This document shows, piece by piece, positions 41,888 to 50,700 of a stretch of 64,000 nucleotides of DNA; positions within the stretch are counted from its first letter, which is position 1; each line of letters begins with the position of its first letter. This DNA comes from Gemmiger sp. An87 (lineage in GTDB: Bacteria > Bacillota > Clostridia > Oscillospirales > Ruminococcaceae): contig NZ_NFHD01000001.1 of assembly GCF_002159185.1 (NCBI RefSeq), positions 124,001 through 188,000 of the forward strand, written 5' to 3'. Under the pieces are notes generated by a model. The model worked only from the letters and a program-made list of their open reading frames with translations, did not search any database and was not told the DNA's origin. Both the position numbers and the translations under genes were made by a program.

Positions 41888-42484
41888 ATGAAGCGCAACA
41901 TCATCACCATCAGCCGTGAGCACTGCACCGGCGGTCTGGACATCGCCCGCAAGGTGGCACAGGATCTGAACATCCCGTTCTACGACAAGGAACTCATCAC
42001 CATGGCCGCCAAGGAGAGCGGCCTTTCCGAGGAGTCCATCGCGGCGGTGGAAAAGCGCCACTCCGCCAGCCTGCTGTACAGCCTGTACACCATGGGCGGC
42101 GATCTGCCGCTGAACGATCAGGTCTACATCATCCAGTCCCACATCGTTTCCCAGCTGGCGGAAAAGGGCCCCTGCGTGATTGTGGGCCGCTGCGCCGACT
42201 ACGTGCTGCGGGACCGGCCGGACGTGCTGAAGGTATTCCTGCATGCCACCATGGACTTCCGCAAAAAGTTCGCCCTGGCGGCGGGGGATTTTGCCCCCGG
42301 CACCGAGGACCGGGTCATGGAGCTGAGCATTCAGAAGGAGGATAAGCGCCGCGCCTCCTACTACAATTACTACACCCAGAACCGCTGGGGCGAGGCCCAG
42401 TATTACGATATGTGCCTGAACGCGGCCCTGGGCATCGATGCCTGCGCCAAGCTCATTGAGCAGGCCGCCCAGCTGGAGGGCTGA
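41888..42484 (+). CDS. Cytidylate kinase-like protein
   Basis: A 198-residue protein of the cytidylate kinase-like (AAA_26) family. It has the P-loop ISREHCTGGLDIARKVAQDL, the core GPCVIVGRCADYVLRDRPDV and a lid-like segment (KEDKRRASYYNYYTQNRWGE). Members are predicted nucleotide kinases but often of unknown substrate; this is not the canonical cmk. ATG at 41888 follows a GGGGG stretch. It is probably monocistronic. Confidence 0.82.
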   Translation: MKRNIITISREHCTGGLDIARKVAQDLNIPFYDKELITMAAKESGLSEESIAAVEKRHSASLLYSLYTMGGDLPLNDQVYIIQSHIVSQLAEKGPCVIVGRCADYVLRDRPDVLKVFLHATMDFRKKFALAAGDFAPGTEDRVMELSIQKEDKRRASYYNYYTQNRWGEAQYYDMCLNAALGIDACAKLIEQAAQLEG

Positions 42485-42522
42485 GTTTTTCCCTGACGGG
42501 GCAGCCGGAAAAATGACGAATC

Positions 42523-42552
42523 ATACCACAACGCCTTGTGGTATGGTATAAT
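42523..42552 (+). promoter_or_regulatory. Promoter of the cyclophilin-gtrA operon with palindromic operator
   Basis: ATACCACAA-CGCC-TTGTGGTAT (42523-42544) is a perfect nine-base inverted repeat directly before TATAAT (42547-42552) and over the -35 position, which has no consensus match. A regulator binding here would set promoter use. Confidence 0.6.
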
Positions 42553-42563
42553 AACCGAAAAGG

Positions 42564-42599
42564 GCGGCCCGGCGTGCGGCTGTGCGCCGGGCCGCTTTT
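42564..42599 (+). terminator. Leader hairpin/terminator before the cyclophilin gene
   Basis: GCGGCCCGGCG pairs exactly with CGCCGGGCCGC (11 base pairs, ten-base loop), followed by TTTT. It lies downstream of the TATAAT promoter and upstream of the cyclophilin ribosome site, so it could act as an attenuator, or end the upstream kinase transcript. Confidence 0.65.
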
Positions 42600-42630
42600 C
42601 TGTAAAAATAAGGAATGGAGAGATTCTGAT

Positions 42631-43107
42631 ATGGTACGCATCACCATGGAAAACGGCAAGACCATCGACCTGGAGCTGGACGCTCAGGCCGCACCCATCA
42701 CCGTGGAGAACTTCCTCAAGCTGGTGAACGAGGGCTTCTACAACGGCCTGACCTTTCATCGCATCATCCCCGGCTTCATGATCCAGGGCGGCTGCCCCGA
42801 GGGCACCGGCATGGGTGGCCCCGGCTGGCACATCAAGGGTGAGTTCGCCCGCAACGGCTGGAAGAACCCCATCAAGCACGAGCGCGGCGTGATCAGCATG
42901 GCCCGCGCCATGGACCCCAACTCCGCCGGCAGCCAGTTCTTCATCATGCATGAGGACGCTCCCCATCTGGACGGCGGCTATGCTGCCTTCGGCCGCGTGG
43001 TCAACGGTATGGACGTGGTGGACGAGATCGCCAACACTCCCACCGGCTTCCAGGACCGCCCCGTGACCCCCGTTGTGATGAAGACCGTGGAGGTCATTGA
43101 GGGATGA
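42631..43107 (+). CDS. Cyclophilin-type peptidyl-prolyl isomerase
   Basis: A 158-residue cytoplasmic cyclophilin. The active-site residues are readable: FHRIIPGFMIQGG (catalytic Arg and Phe), GSQFFIM, and HLDGGYAAFGRVVNGMDVVD. It speeds proline isomerisation during protein folding. ATG at 42631 follows AATGGAGAGATTCTGAT. Its stop overlaps the start of the gtrA-like gene (ATGA), so the two are coupled. Confidence 0.94.
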   Translation: MVRITMENGKTIDLELDAQAAPITVENFLKLVNEGFYNGLTFHRIIPGFMIQGGCPEGTGMGGPGWHIKGEFARNGWKNPIKHERGVISMARAMDPNSAGSQFFIMHEDAPHLDGGYAAFGRVVNGMDVVDEIANTPTGFQDRPVTPVVMKTVEVIEG

Positions 43108-43553
43108 TCGAAAAGCTGAAAGGGCTGATCGAGAAATATTACGAGCAGCTGGCCTACCTGTTCTTCGGCGGTCTGGCCACGCTGCTGAACATTGTGCTGG
43201 CGCTGGTGTTCCGCTGGATGGGCATGCCCACCACCTGGAACACCCTGCTGGACAACGTGATCTGCATCCTGTTCGCCTACTGCACTAACCGCATCTGGGT
43301 GTTCCGCAGCCACAGCAAGGGAATGGATGCCCTGCGGGAGTTCGCCTCCTTCATCGGCTGCCGTCTGGGCACCCTGGTGATGGACGTGGCCATCATGTGG
43401 ATCGGCGTGGACCTGATCGGCGCGGCCCTGGTGCCGGAAGGCTGGCAGGGCGCGTGGTTCCTGGCGGTGAAGCTGGTGGACCAGGTGCTGGTCATCCTGT
43501 TCAACTATATTTTCTCCAAGCTCATCATCTTCAAAAAAGGGCAGAACAGCTGA
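43104..43553 (+). CDS. GtrA-family membrane protein
   Basis: A 149-residue protein with four predicted spans and GtrA hallmarks: YLFFGGLATLLNIVLAL, FAYCTNRIWVFRS and LFNYIFSKLIIFKK. GtrA-type proteins are linked to movement of lipid-bound sugars across the membrane for envelope glycosylation. ATG overlaps the cyclophilin stop by four bases. A strong terminator follows. Confidence 0.9.
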   Translation: MIEKLKGLIEKYYEQLAYLFFGGLATLLNIVLALVFRWMGMPTTWNTLLDNVICILFAYCTNRIWVFRSHSKGMDALREFASFIGCRLGTLVMDVAIMWIGVDLIGAALVPEGWQGAWFLAVKLVDQVLVILFNYIFSKLIIFKKGQNS

Positions 43554-43554
43554 T

Positions 43555-43594
43555 AAAAAGAACAGCTCCGGGAACACCCGGGGCTGTTCTTTTT
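43555..43594 (+). terminator. Intrinsic terminator after gtrA
   Basis: AAAAAGAACAGC...GCTGTTCTTTTT with a GC-rich inner stem CCGGG/CCCGG. Confidence 0.88.
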
Positions 43595-43611
43595 GTTCAC
43601 ATAATATTATA

Positions 43612-43643
43612 TTGACATTTAATATTATACGAAATATAATATT
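43612..43643 (+). promoter_or_regulatory. padR promoter with PadR operator
   Basis: TTGACA (43612-43617) and TATAAT (43635-43640) are 17 bases apart. AATATTATA-CGAAA-TATAATATT (43621-43643) is a perfect nine-base inverted repeat covering the spacer and -10; another palindrome, ATAATATTAT, is at 43601-43610. This suits self-repression by the PadR protein. Confidence 0.8.
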
Positions 43644-43670
43644 GTTAGAAACAGAAAGGGAGGCGACGGC

Positions 43671-43991
43671 GTGGCGTTCAACAACGGAGCGGCACTGATG
43701 GATGCGCTGGTGCTGAGCACAGCGGCGAAGGAACCCACCTACGGGTACCGGATCACCCAGGACGTGCGCAGAATCATGACGGTGAGCGAGAGCACCCTGT
43801 ACCCGGTGCTTCGCCGCCTGCAGAAGGAAGGGTACCTGGAAACCTACGATCAGGCGTTTGCCGGGCGCAACCGCCGTTACTACCGGCTTACCGAGGCGGG
43901 CGCCCGGGCGCTGGAAGAGTACCGGGCCGAGTGGATCGAGTACAAAAGGCAGATTGATTCCATGCTGCTGGAGGGGGAAGACGACCAATGA
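43671..43991 (+). CDS. PadR-family transcriptional regulator
   Basis: A 106-residue winged-helix repressor with the PadR core (YGYRITQDVR, ESTLYPVLRRLQKEGYLETY, GRNRRYYRLTEAG) and a short dimerising C-terminal helix. The start is GTG at 43671 after GGGAGGCGACGGC. It heads a three-gene operon with DUF1700 and DUF4097 proteins; each start overlaps the preceding stop. PadR regulators of this group respond to envelope or antimicrobial stress. Confidence 0.92.
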   Translation: MAFNNGAALMDALVLSTAAKEPTYGYRITQDVRRIMTVSESTLYPVLRRLQKEGYLETYDQAFAGRNRRYYRLTEAGARALEEYRAEWIEYKRQIDSMLLEGEDDQ

Positions 43992-44677
43992 CGAAACAGG
44001 AATTTTTGCAGCGGCTGAACCGCCTTCTGGCGGATGTGACCCAGGAGGAACGGGAAGAGGCGCTGCGCTATTACGAGGAATATTTTGACGAGGCGGGCCC
44101 CGAGCAGGAGCAGGCGGTGCTGGCCGAGCTGGGCAGCCCGGAAAAGGTGGCCGCCATCATCAAGGCAAACGTGCCGGGCAGCCGCATCCCGCCCCGCTAC
44201 CAGACGCCGGGCGCCGGGCAGGCGGCAGGTGCCGCGGCGGGCGCGGCCCAATATGCGAACCCGCCCCAGTACCCGGGCGCGGCGCAGAAAAATGACAATC
44301 GGACCCTGTTCTGGGTGGTGGTCGTGGCGGCGGCAATTCTTCTTTCGCCCCTGTGGCTGAGCGTGCTGGGCACTGTATTGGGCATCCTGGCGGCGGTGGC
44401 CATCACCGGGGCCGCACTGGCCTTCAGCGGTGTTGTGATGGTGGTTGCAGGCATCGTGGTGGTGGTCAAGGGCTTTCTGACCATCTGGACCGGCGTGGGC
44501 ACCGCCCTGCTGGTGGCGGGCCTGGGCGTGCTGGACGTTGCCCTGGGCTTTGCGCTGCTGGGCATCGGCCTTGCGCTGCTCTGGCTGCTGGTCTGGCTCT
44601 GGCGCATGGCCGTGCGGGGCTGGTACTGGGCCAAGGGCAAGCTGGCACAGAACAAGGCGAGGGGGAATGAGCAATGA
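43988..44677 (+). CDS. DUF1700 membrane protein
   Basis: A 229-residue protein. The N-terminal HAAS/DUF1700 helical domain (MTKQEFLQRLNRLLADVTQE, REEALRYYEEYFDEAG) is followed by a proline/alanine linker and four to five membrane spans. It is the standard partner of PadR and DUF4097 genes in Firmicutes. Its start overlaps padR by four bases (ATGA). Function is unknown; it is probably a membrane component of an envelope-stress response. Confidence 0.88.
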   Translation: MTKQEFLQRLNRLLADVTQEEREEALRYYEEYFDEAGPEQEQAVLAELGSPEKVAAIIKANVPGSRIPPRYQTPGAGQAAGAAAGAAQYANPPQYPGAAQKNDNRTLFWVVVVAAAILLSPLWLSVLGTVLGILAAVAITGAALAFSGVVMVVAGIVVVVKGFLTIWTGVGTALLVAGLGVLDVALGFALLGIGLALLWLLVWLWRMAVRGWYWAKGKLAQNKARGNEQ

Positions 44678-45546
44678 AACGTGTGATCAAATACTGCTTT
44701 ATGGCGGCGCTGGGGCTGCTGATTCCCGGCATTGTTCTCTGCGTGCTGGGTATGGTCACCGGCGGCGTGTGGAGCGACGCCTTCAGCCGCAACAATCTGA
44801 TTTCCGGCACCAAGCCCATGTGGGGCTGGGATTGGCACTGGGGCCGCAGCACAGCCGCCTCGGTGGCGGTGGATGACCCGTCGCGGACTCTGTCCGGCTC
44901 GGACGACTGGCAGCTTCCCCACCAGACCGGCGACGTGCAGCGGCTGGACTTCACCGTGGAGGTGGGCCGTCTGGAGCTGACGCTGGGGGATGATTTTGCA
45001 CTGAACACCGACGGCTGTGACGATGTTCTGGTGGACAGCAGCAAAAAGGACGGCGTCTGGACGCTGACTGTGCGCTCGGAGCACAACCACAGCCATGACC
45101 ACGGCAGTGAGGACGTGGTGGAGGTGGTGCTGCCCCGGGACGCCTGGTACGACGCGGTGGAGCTGGAGTGCAGCGCCGGGAGTATCACCGGCGAGGAGCT
45201 GGCCTGCGGCAATCTGGAGGTGGATGTGCAGGCGGGCAGCGTGCAGCTGCGCCGGGTGCAGGCCGATTCCATGGACCTGGGCGCCGATGCGGGCAGCGTG
45301 GACGTGAGCGGCACCGTGAACAATGAGGCGAAGATCGAGGTGAACGCGGGCAGCGTGACCCTGCGCACCCCCCAGCCGGAGCAGTACGGTTATACGGTGG
45401 AGTGCAACATGGGCCAGGTGGAGCTGTTCGGCGATATTTCCTCCGCGGTGTATGGGAGAGGGACGGAAAACGAGGACCTGCGTCCCTTCTTCGACCTGGA
45501 GGTGAACACCGGCAAGGCCGCGGTAAAGGCGGACGATACCCTGTAA
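44674..45546 (+). CDS. DUF4097 cell-envelope protein
   Basis: A 290-residue protein with an N-terminal hydrophobic segment (YCFMAALGLLIPGIVLCVLG) that anchors or exports it, then a repetitive beta-helix of the DUF4097 type (AGSITGEELACGNLEVDVQA, GSVQLRRVQADSMDLGADAG, SVDVSGTVNNEAKIEVNAGS). The repeat unit of about 18-20 residues is clear. It overlaps the DUF1700 gene by four bases and ends the operon before a terminator. Confidence 0.88.
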   Translation: MKRVIKYCFMAALGLLIPGIVLCVLGMVTGGVWSDAFSRNNLISGTKPMWGWDWHWGRSTAASVAVDDPSRTLSGSDDWQLPHQTGDVQRLDFTVEVGRLELTLGDDFALNTDGCDDVLVDSSKKDGVWTLTVRSEHNHSHDHGSEDVVEVVLPRDAWYDAVELECSAGSITGEELACGNLEVDVQAGSVQLRRVQADSMDLGADAGSVDVSGTVNNEAKIEVNAGSVTLRTPQPEQYGYTVECNMGQVELFGDISSAVYGRGTENEDLRPFFDLEVNTGKAAVKADDTL

Positions 45547-45558
45547 TCAAACAAGCAG

Positions 45559-45588
45559 ACGGCCCGGAGGTTTCTCCGGGCCGTTTAA
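45559..45588 (+). terminator. Intrinsic terminator
   Basis: ACGGCCCGGAG/CTCCGGGCCGT with a four-base loop followed by TTTAATTAT. Confidence 0.78.
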
Positions 45589-45602
45589 TTATACAAAGCG
45601 GC

Positions 45603-45631
45603 TATACAATACGCCGCAAAGCCGGTATAAT
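45603..45631 (+). promoter_or_regulatory. Promoter of the BTAD regulator gene
   Basis: TATACA (45603-45608) and TATAAT (45626-45631) are 17 bases apart. The repeated TATACAA sequence at about 45589-45610 may bind a regulator. Confidence 0.45.
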
Positions 45632-45685
45632 GGAAAAAAACAACAGCGCCAAAGCCCCTCGCGGGCGGCGCGGAAGGAGCGGAGC

Positions 45686-46879
45686 ATGGAGCAGCACAGC
45701 ATGCGGGTGGAGACCTTTGGCGGGTTGGCCGTCTGGCTGGACGGTCAGCTTCTGGTGCGCCGGGGCGAGCGGATCAACAAAAATCTGGAGATGCTGGCCC
45801 TGCTGGCGCTGAACGGCCGCGCACCTCTTTCCAACGAGGCGCTGGCCGGTCTGCTCTGGACCGAGGAGGAGAGCCACAACCCGGCGGGCGCGCTGAAAAA
45901 CGCCGCCTATTCGCTGCGCCGTCTGCTGGAGCAGCGGGGTGTGGAGCGGGAGCTGGTCACCGTGGAGGACAAGCAGTACCGCCTGGCGCCGGACCTGGCG
46001 CTGGAGGTGGACCTGTGGCAGGCGGGGCAGCTGGCCGAGCAGGCGGTGAACCAGCCGGACAAGGCCCTGGCCCTGGCGGCCTGGGAGGAGCTGGACCGCA
46101 TCTGCTGCGGCGACTTCCTGCCCCAGTTGGCGGACCGGCCCTGGGTGGCCGGGCAGTCGGCCCTGGTGCGGGACGGCTGGCTGGCTGCTGCCCGGCGGGC
46201 GGCGGCGCTGCTGCTGGAGGACCGGGAGCGCTCGGGTGCGCGCCGGGCGCTGGCGGTGTGCGCCGAGGCGCTGCTGCTCTTCCCGGATGATATGGAGCTG
46301 CAGATCGTGCGGTTTGCGGCCATGCAGGAGCTGAACATGAAGGCGGCGGTGCGCAGCCAGTACCCGCTGTTGGCCGAGATGCTGATGGAGCGGCAGGGCC
46401 AGGCCCCGCCGGCCCGGCTGCGGGCCATTCATCAGTGGGCCACCGAGGGCGAGAGCCGGGGCCGGGAGGAGATGCTGCGCATCCGCCAGAAGCTGGAGGG
46501 TCACGAAAAGAACGCCCCTCCGGGCCCCTATTTCTGCGAGTACGACCAGCTGCCCATGCTGTATGCCATGGCCCGGCGGCAGGCGGCCCGCACCGGTCAG
46601 GTGACGGTGCTGCTGCTGGCGGGTGCGGGCGGCCAGCCGGGCGCGGCCAGCGCCGGGGCGGACCAGGAGCTGCGGTTTCTGCTCAGCCAGACGCTGCGCC
46701 GGGGCGACGTGTGCTGCCGCTACGGCCACGACCAGTATCTGGCGCTGCTGATGCTGGCCGACCCCGCCCACACCGGCGCGGTGGAGCATCGCCTGCGGGC
46801 GGGCTGGAAGCCGGTGAACGGCCGGCTGGAGCTCACCTTTGACTTCGGCGGTCCGCTGCCGCAGATCCACGGCGAATAA
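45686..46879 (+). CDS. BTAD (SARP-like) regulator with degenerate GGDEF-like end
   Basis: A 397-residue protein. An OmpR-type winged helix fills residues about 5-110 (NAPLSNEALAGLLW-type core, NPAGALKNAAYSLRRLL). A bacterial transcriptional activator (TPR-like) domain fills about 115-250. Residues about 285-380 resemble a GGDEF domain (FLLSQTLRRGDVCCRYGHDQ), but the catalytic GGDEF is GHDQY, so it cannot make c-di-GMP. ATG at 45686 follows AAGGAGCGGAGC. The target genes are unknown; the ABC genes downstream have a separate promoter. Confidence 0.8.
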   Translation: MEQHSMRVETFGGLAVWLDGQLLVRRGERINKNLEMLALLALNGRAPLSNEALAGLLWTEEESHNPAGALKNAAYSLRRLLEQRGVERELVTVEDKQYRLAPDLALEVDLWQAGQLAEQAVNQPDKALALAAWEELDRICCGDFLPQLADRPWVAGQSALVRDGWLAAARRAAALLLEDRERSGARRALAVCAEALLLFPDDMELQIVRFAAMQELNMKAAVRSQYPLLAEMLMERQGQAPPARLRAIHQWATEGESRGREEMLRIRQKLEGHEKNAPPGPYFCEYDQLPMLYAMARRQAARTGQVTVLLLAGAGGQPGAASAGADQELRFLLSQTLRRGDVCCRYGHDQYLALLMLADPAHTGAVEHRLRAGWKPVNGRLELTFDFGGPLPQIHGE

Positions 46880-46885
46880 GTGCAG

Positions 46886-46915
46886 GCCTCCGTCAGGAAC
46901 GACGGGGGCTTTTTT
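46886..46915 (+). terminator. Intrinsic terminator
   Basis: GCCTCCGTC/GACGGGGGC with a six-base loop followed by six T residues, just past the BTAD gene. Confidence 0.85.
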
Positions 46916-46982
46916 GCGCCCGAACCGGAAGAATTTTGGGCGGATTTCTTAAAAAATTCACGGATTGTACCAGGATTGTTGG

Positions 46983-47011
46983 TTGTGTGGCCCAAAAACT
47001 TTGTTTATAAT
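46983..47011 (+). promoter_or_regulatory. Promoter of the MacB-like ABC operon
   Basis: TTGTGT (46983-46988) and TATAAT (47006-47011) are 17 bases apart, 44 bases before the start codon. Confidence 0.6.
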
Positions 47012-47055
47012 AAAGGTATCACAGGGGAGCCATTCCCCCTCAAAGGAGCGACGAA

Positions 47056-47763
47056 ATGGAACGGCATTTTGTGGAATTCGACAACGTGTGCAAATATTAC
47101 CAGATGGGTGAAAACCGCATCGCGGCGGCGGATCACGTCTCGTTTTTCATCGACAAGGGAGAATTCTGCGTGATCGTGGGCCCCTCCGGCGCGGGCAAGA
47201 CCACCGTGCTGAACATGCTGGGCGGCATGGATGGCTGCGACGAGGGCCGCATTTATCTGGACGGCCAGGAGGTGAGCGCCTACAATCAGAAGCAGCTCAC
47301 CCGCTACCGCCGCTACGACGTGGGCTTCGTGTTCCAGTTCTATAACCTGGTGCAGAACCTGACCGCGCTGGAGAACGTGGAGCTGGCCAACGAGATCAGC
47401 AAGGAGCCGCTGCCCGCCGAGCAGACCCTGCGCCAGGTGGGGCTGGAGCACCGGATGGACAACTTCCCGGCCCAGCTTTCCGGCGGCGAACAGCAGCGGG
47501 TGTCCATTGCCCGGGCGCTGGCCAAAAATCCCAAGATCCTTTTGTGTGACGAACCCACCGGCGCGCTGGACTACAAGACCGGCAAGCAGGTGCTGGCCCT
47601 GCTGCAGAACACCTGCCGCCAGACCGGACGCACCGTCATCGTGATCACCCACAACTCCGCCCTCACCGCCATGGCGGACCGGGTGATCCACATCCGCAAC
47701 GGCCAGGTGGCCGGTGTGGAGGTGAACGAGAACCCCACCCCCGTGGAAAGGATCGAGTGGTAA
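47056..47763 (+). CDS. ABC transporter ATPase (LolD/MacB type)
   Basis: A 235-residue ATPase with Walker [10 protein letters not shown], the type-VII-exporter hallmark [20 protein letters not shown], signature LSGGEQQR, Walker [12 protein letters not shown] and ITHNS. It pairs with the FtsX-type permease starting three bases downstream. Such pairs transmit force across the membrane rather than moving substrate through it. ATG follows CAAAGGAGCGACGAA. Confidence 0.94.
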   Translation: MERHFVEFDNVCKYYQMGENRIAAADHVSFFIDKGEFCVIVGPSGAGKTTVLNMLGGMDGCDEGRIYLDGQEVSAYNQKQLTRYRRYDVGFVFQFYNLVQNLTALENVELANEISKEPLPAEQTLRQVGLEHRMDNFPAQLSGGEQQRVSIARALAKNPKILLCDEPTGALDYKTGKQVLALLQNTCRQTGRTVIVITHNSALTAMADRVIHIRNGQVAGVEVNENPTPVERIEW

Positions 47764-47766
47764 ACT

Positions 47767-50700
47767 ATGAAACGTACATACCGCAAAACGGTGGTGCGCA
47801 CCATCCGCCAGAGCCTGAGCCGGTTTCTGGCAATTTTTGCGATTGTGGCCCTGGGCGTGGGCTTTCTGGCCGGTCTCTTGGCCACCACGCCGGACATGCG
47901 CTATTCCGCCGACCGCTTTTTCGACGAGACCGATCTGTTCGATCTGCGCATCGTGGGCACTCTGGGCCTGACCGATGAGGATGTGGAGGCGGTGCGCGCC
48001 GTCGACGGGGTGGAGCAGGTGATGCCCGCCTACTCGGCGGACGCCATCGTGAACACCCCCTCCGGCGACGGACTGGTGGCCCGCATCCAGAGTGTGCCGC
48101 TGGACCAGATCGAGGCAAAGGAGCCGGAAGGCTACCTGAACCGGATGGAGGTGGTGGAAGGCCGCCTGCCGGTGAAGGAGGACGAGTGCGTGGTGGAGCA
48201 GGGCTCCGACCTGCACAGCCTGGGCTTTTCGGTGGGCGATACCCTGACCATCTCGCCGGACAACGAGGACTGGGAGGATACCTTCACCCGCAATGAGCTG
48301 AAGGTGGTGGGCGTGGTGAGCACCAGCGCCTATTTCTCCATCGAGCGGGAGAGCGCCAGCGTGGGCGACGGCACCGTGGACGTGGTGCTCTACACCGGCG
48401 AGCAGAACTTCGCGCTGGATGTGTGGACCGATATTTATGTGCAGGTGGAGGGCGCCAAGGCCTACGACAGCCTCACCGACGCCTACACCGATTATGTGGA
48501 CCTGACCGCCCAGAAGCTGGAGGATATCAGCGGCGAGCGCAGCCGCATCCGCTATGAACAGGTGAAGACCGAGGCCGAACAGGCCCTGGCTGACGCCACC
48601 GCGGAATATGAGGACGCCAAGGCGGAAGCGGAGCAAAAGCTGGCGGATGCCGAGGAGGAGCTGGAGGACGGCCGCAGCGAGATCGAAGAAAACGAGCAAA
48701 AGCTGGAGAGCGCCCAGAAGGAGATCGAGGACGGCCAGGCCGAGCTGGATGCCAATAAGGAAAGCCTGCCCGGCACCCTGAGTGCCCAGCAGCAGCAGCT
48801 GGCGGATGCCCAGGCCAAGCTGATCGACGCCAAGGCCGAATATGAGGCCGGCGTGGCCCAGGTGGAGCAGAAGAGCCGGGAGCTGGCGGACGCAAAACAG
48901 CAGCTGGAACAGGCGAAACAGCTGGTACAGCTGCTGGAGCCCACCCTGACCAAGGCCCAGGAAGCCCTGCCCGAATTGCAGGCCCGGGTGGATGAGCTGC
49001 AGCCCACGGTGGACGGCGCCAAGCAGCTGGCCGACCAGCTGGAGGCCGCTCGCGCCGAGGCCGAAACCAGGCGGAACGAGGCCTCCGCCAATCTGGACGC
49101 GGCCAACACCGAATTGACCAACGCCCAGGCGGCCATCGACGCGGCCCGGGGCGAACTGACCGAAGAGGAATGGGCCGCTCAGAAGCCCGATGAGGCTGCC
49201 CCGCTGCTGGCGGCCCGCACCGAGGCCGAGGTCCGGGTGCAGACCGCCCAGGCCGAGCTGGATACCGCCCAGCAGGCACTGGATCTGGCAGCCGGCCAGG
49301 CCGAGGCTGCCCGCACCCAGGCGGATGCGGCACAGGACCTGCTGGACGAAGCCAACAGTGCGCTGGCCGAGGGTCAGCAGACCCTGAACGATACCCAGGC
49401 CCAGCTGGATGAAGCCAAGGCCCAGATTGCGGAAAACGAGCCCAAGATCACCGAGGGCGAAAAGCAGCTGGAGGACGCCAAGGCCCAGCTGGAGGAGGCC
49501 AAAAAGCAGATTACCGAGGGCGAAAAACAGATCGCCCAGGGCGAAAGCGCCCTGAGCATGGCGCCGGGCCTTGCCCAGCTGGAGCTGGAGCTGGCCCAGG
49601 AAAAACTGGATTCCGCAAAGGCGGAGCTGGAGGACGGCACCGCCCAGCTGGAGGATGCCAAGCAGCAGCTGAGCGAGGGCGAGGCGGAATATGCCGAGCA
49701 GAAAAAGAGCGCCGAGGAACAGCTGGCCGACGCCAAGCAGCAGCTGGACGACGCCCAGAAGGAGATCGACGAGCTGGAGGAGCCGGAATGGTATCTGCTC
49801 ACCCGGGATGAGAACGTGAGCTTCGCCTCACTGAAATCCAACGTGCAGAAGGTGGAGGCCATCGCCCGGGTATTCCCGGTGTTCTTCTTCCTGGTGGCGG
49901 CGCTGGTGGCCCTGACCACCATGACCCGCATGGTGGAGGAGGAACGGCTGCAGATCGGCACCATGAAGGCGCTGGGCTACAGCAAAAAATCCATCATGGC
50001 AAAGTATGTGATCTACGCCATGACCGCCACGGTGGCAGGCTGCGTGTTCGGTTTGCTGGTGGGCTTCAATCTGTTCCCCACCGTCATCTGGAATGCATAC
50101 TCCATGATGTATACTCTGCCGAAGATATACTGCTTGTTTAATGTTCCCTATGCGGCCATCGCCTCGGGCGCGGCCATCCTGTGTACCCTGGCGGCCACAT
50201 TGAACGCCTGCTGGGCCACCCTGATGGAGACCCCCGCCACCCTGATGCTGCCCAAGGCCCCCAAGGCGGGCAAGCGCATCCTGCTGGAGCGGGTACGGCC
50301 GGTGTGGAAGCGGATGAAGTTCACCCACAAGGTCACCGCCCGCAACCTGTTCCGCTACAAAAAGCGGTTCTTCATGACGGTGGTGGGCATCGCGGGCTGC
50401 ACTGCCCTGCTGGTGACCGGCTTCGGCCTGCACGATTCCATCAGCGACATCGTGAACAAGCAGTTCGGCAAGGTGTTCACCTACGACTTCACCGTGAGCG
50501 TGCGGGACCCGGAGGAATTTGAGGGCAGCGAGCTGGAGGAGGTGCTGGGGGATACCGAGCTGGTAACCGACTGGACCCTGGTGCACCAGGAACAGAGCGA
50601 GAATGAATTCGGCGACATCACCTTCGAGACCTATCTGTTCGTGCCTCAGGAGAGCAGCCGCATCGGCAGCTTTGTAGACCTGCATGAGCGCAAGAGCGGC

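Noticed and set aside
48580-49790. Repetitive DNA resembling a repeat array
   Set aside because: It is in-frame heptad repetition of the FtsX coiled coil, not CRISPR or tandem DNA repeats; no constant repeat length or unique spacers.
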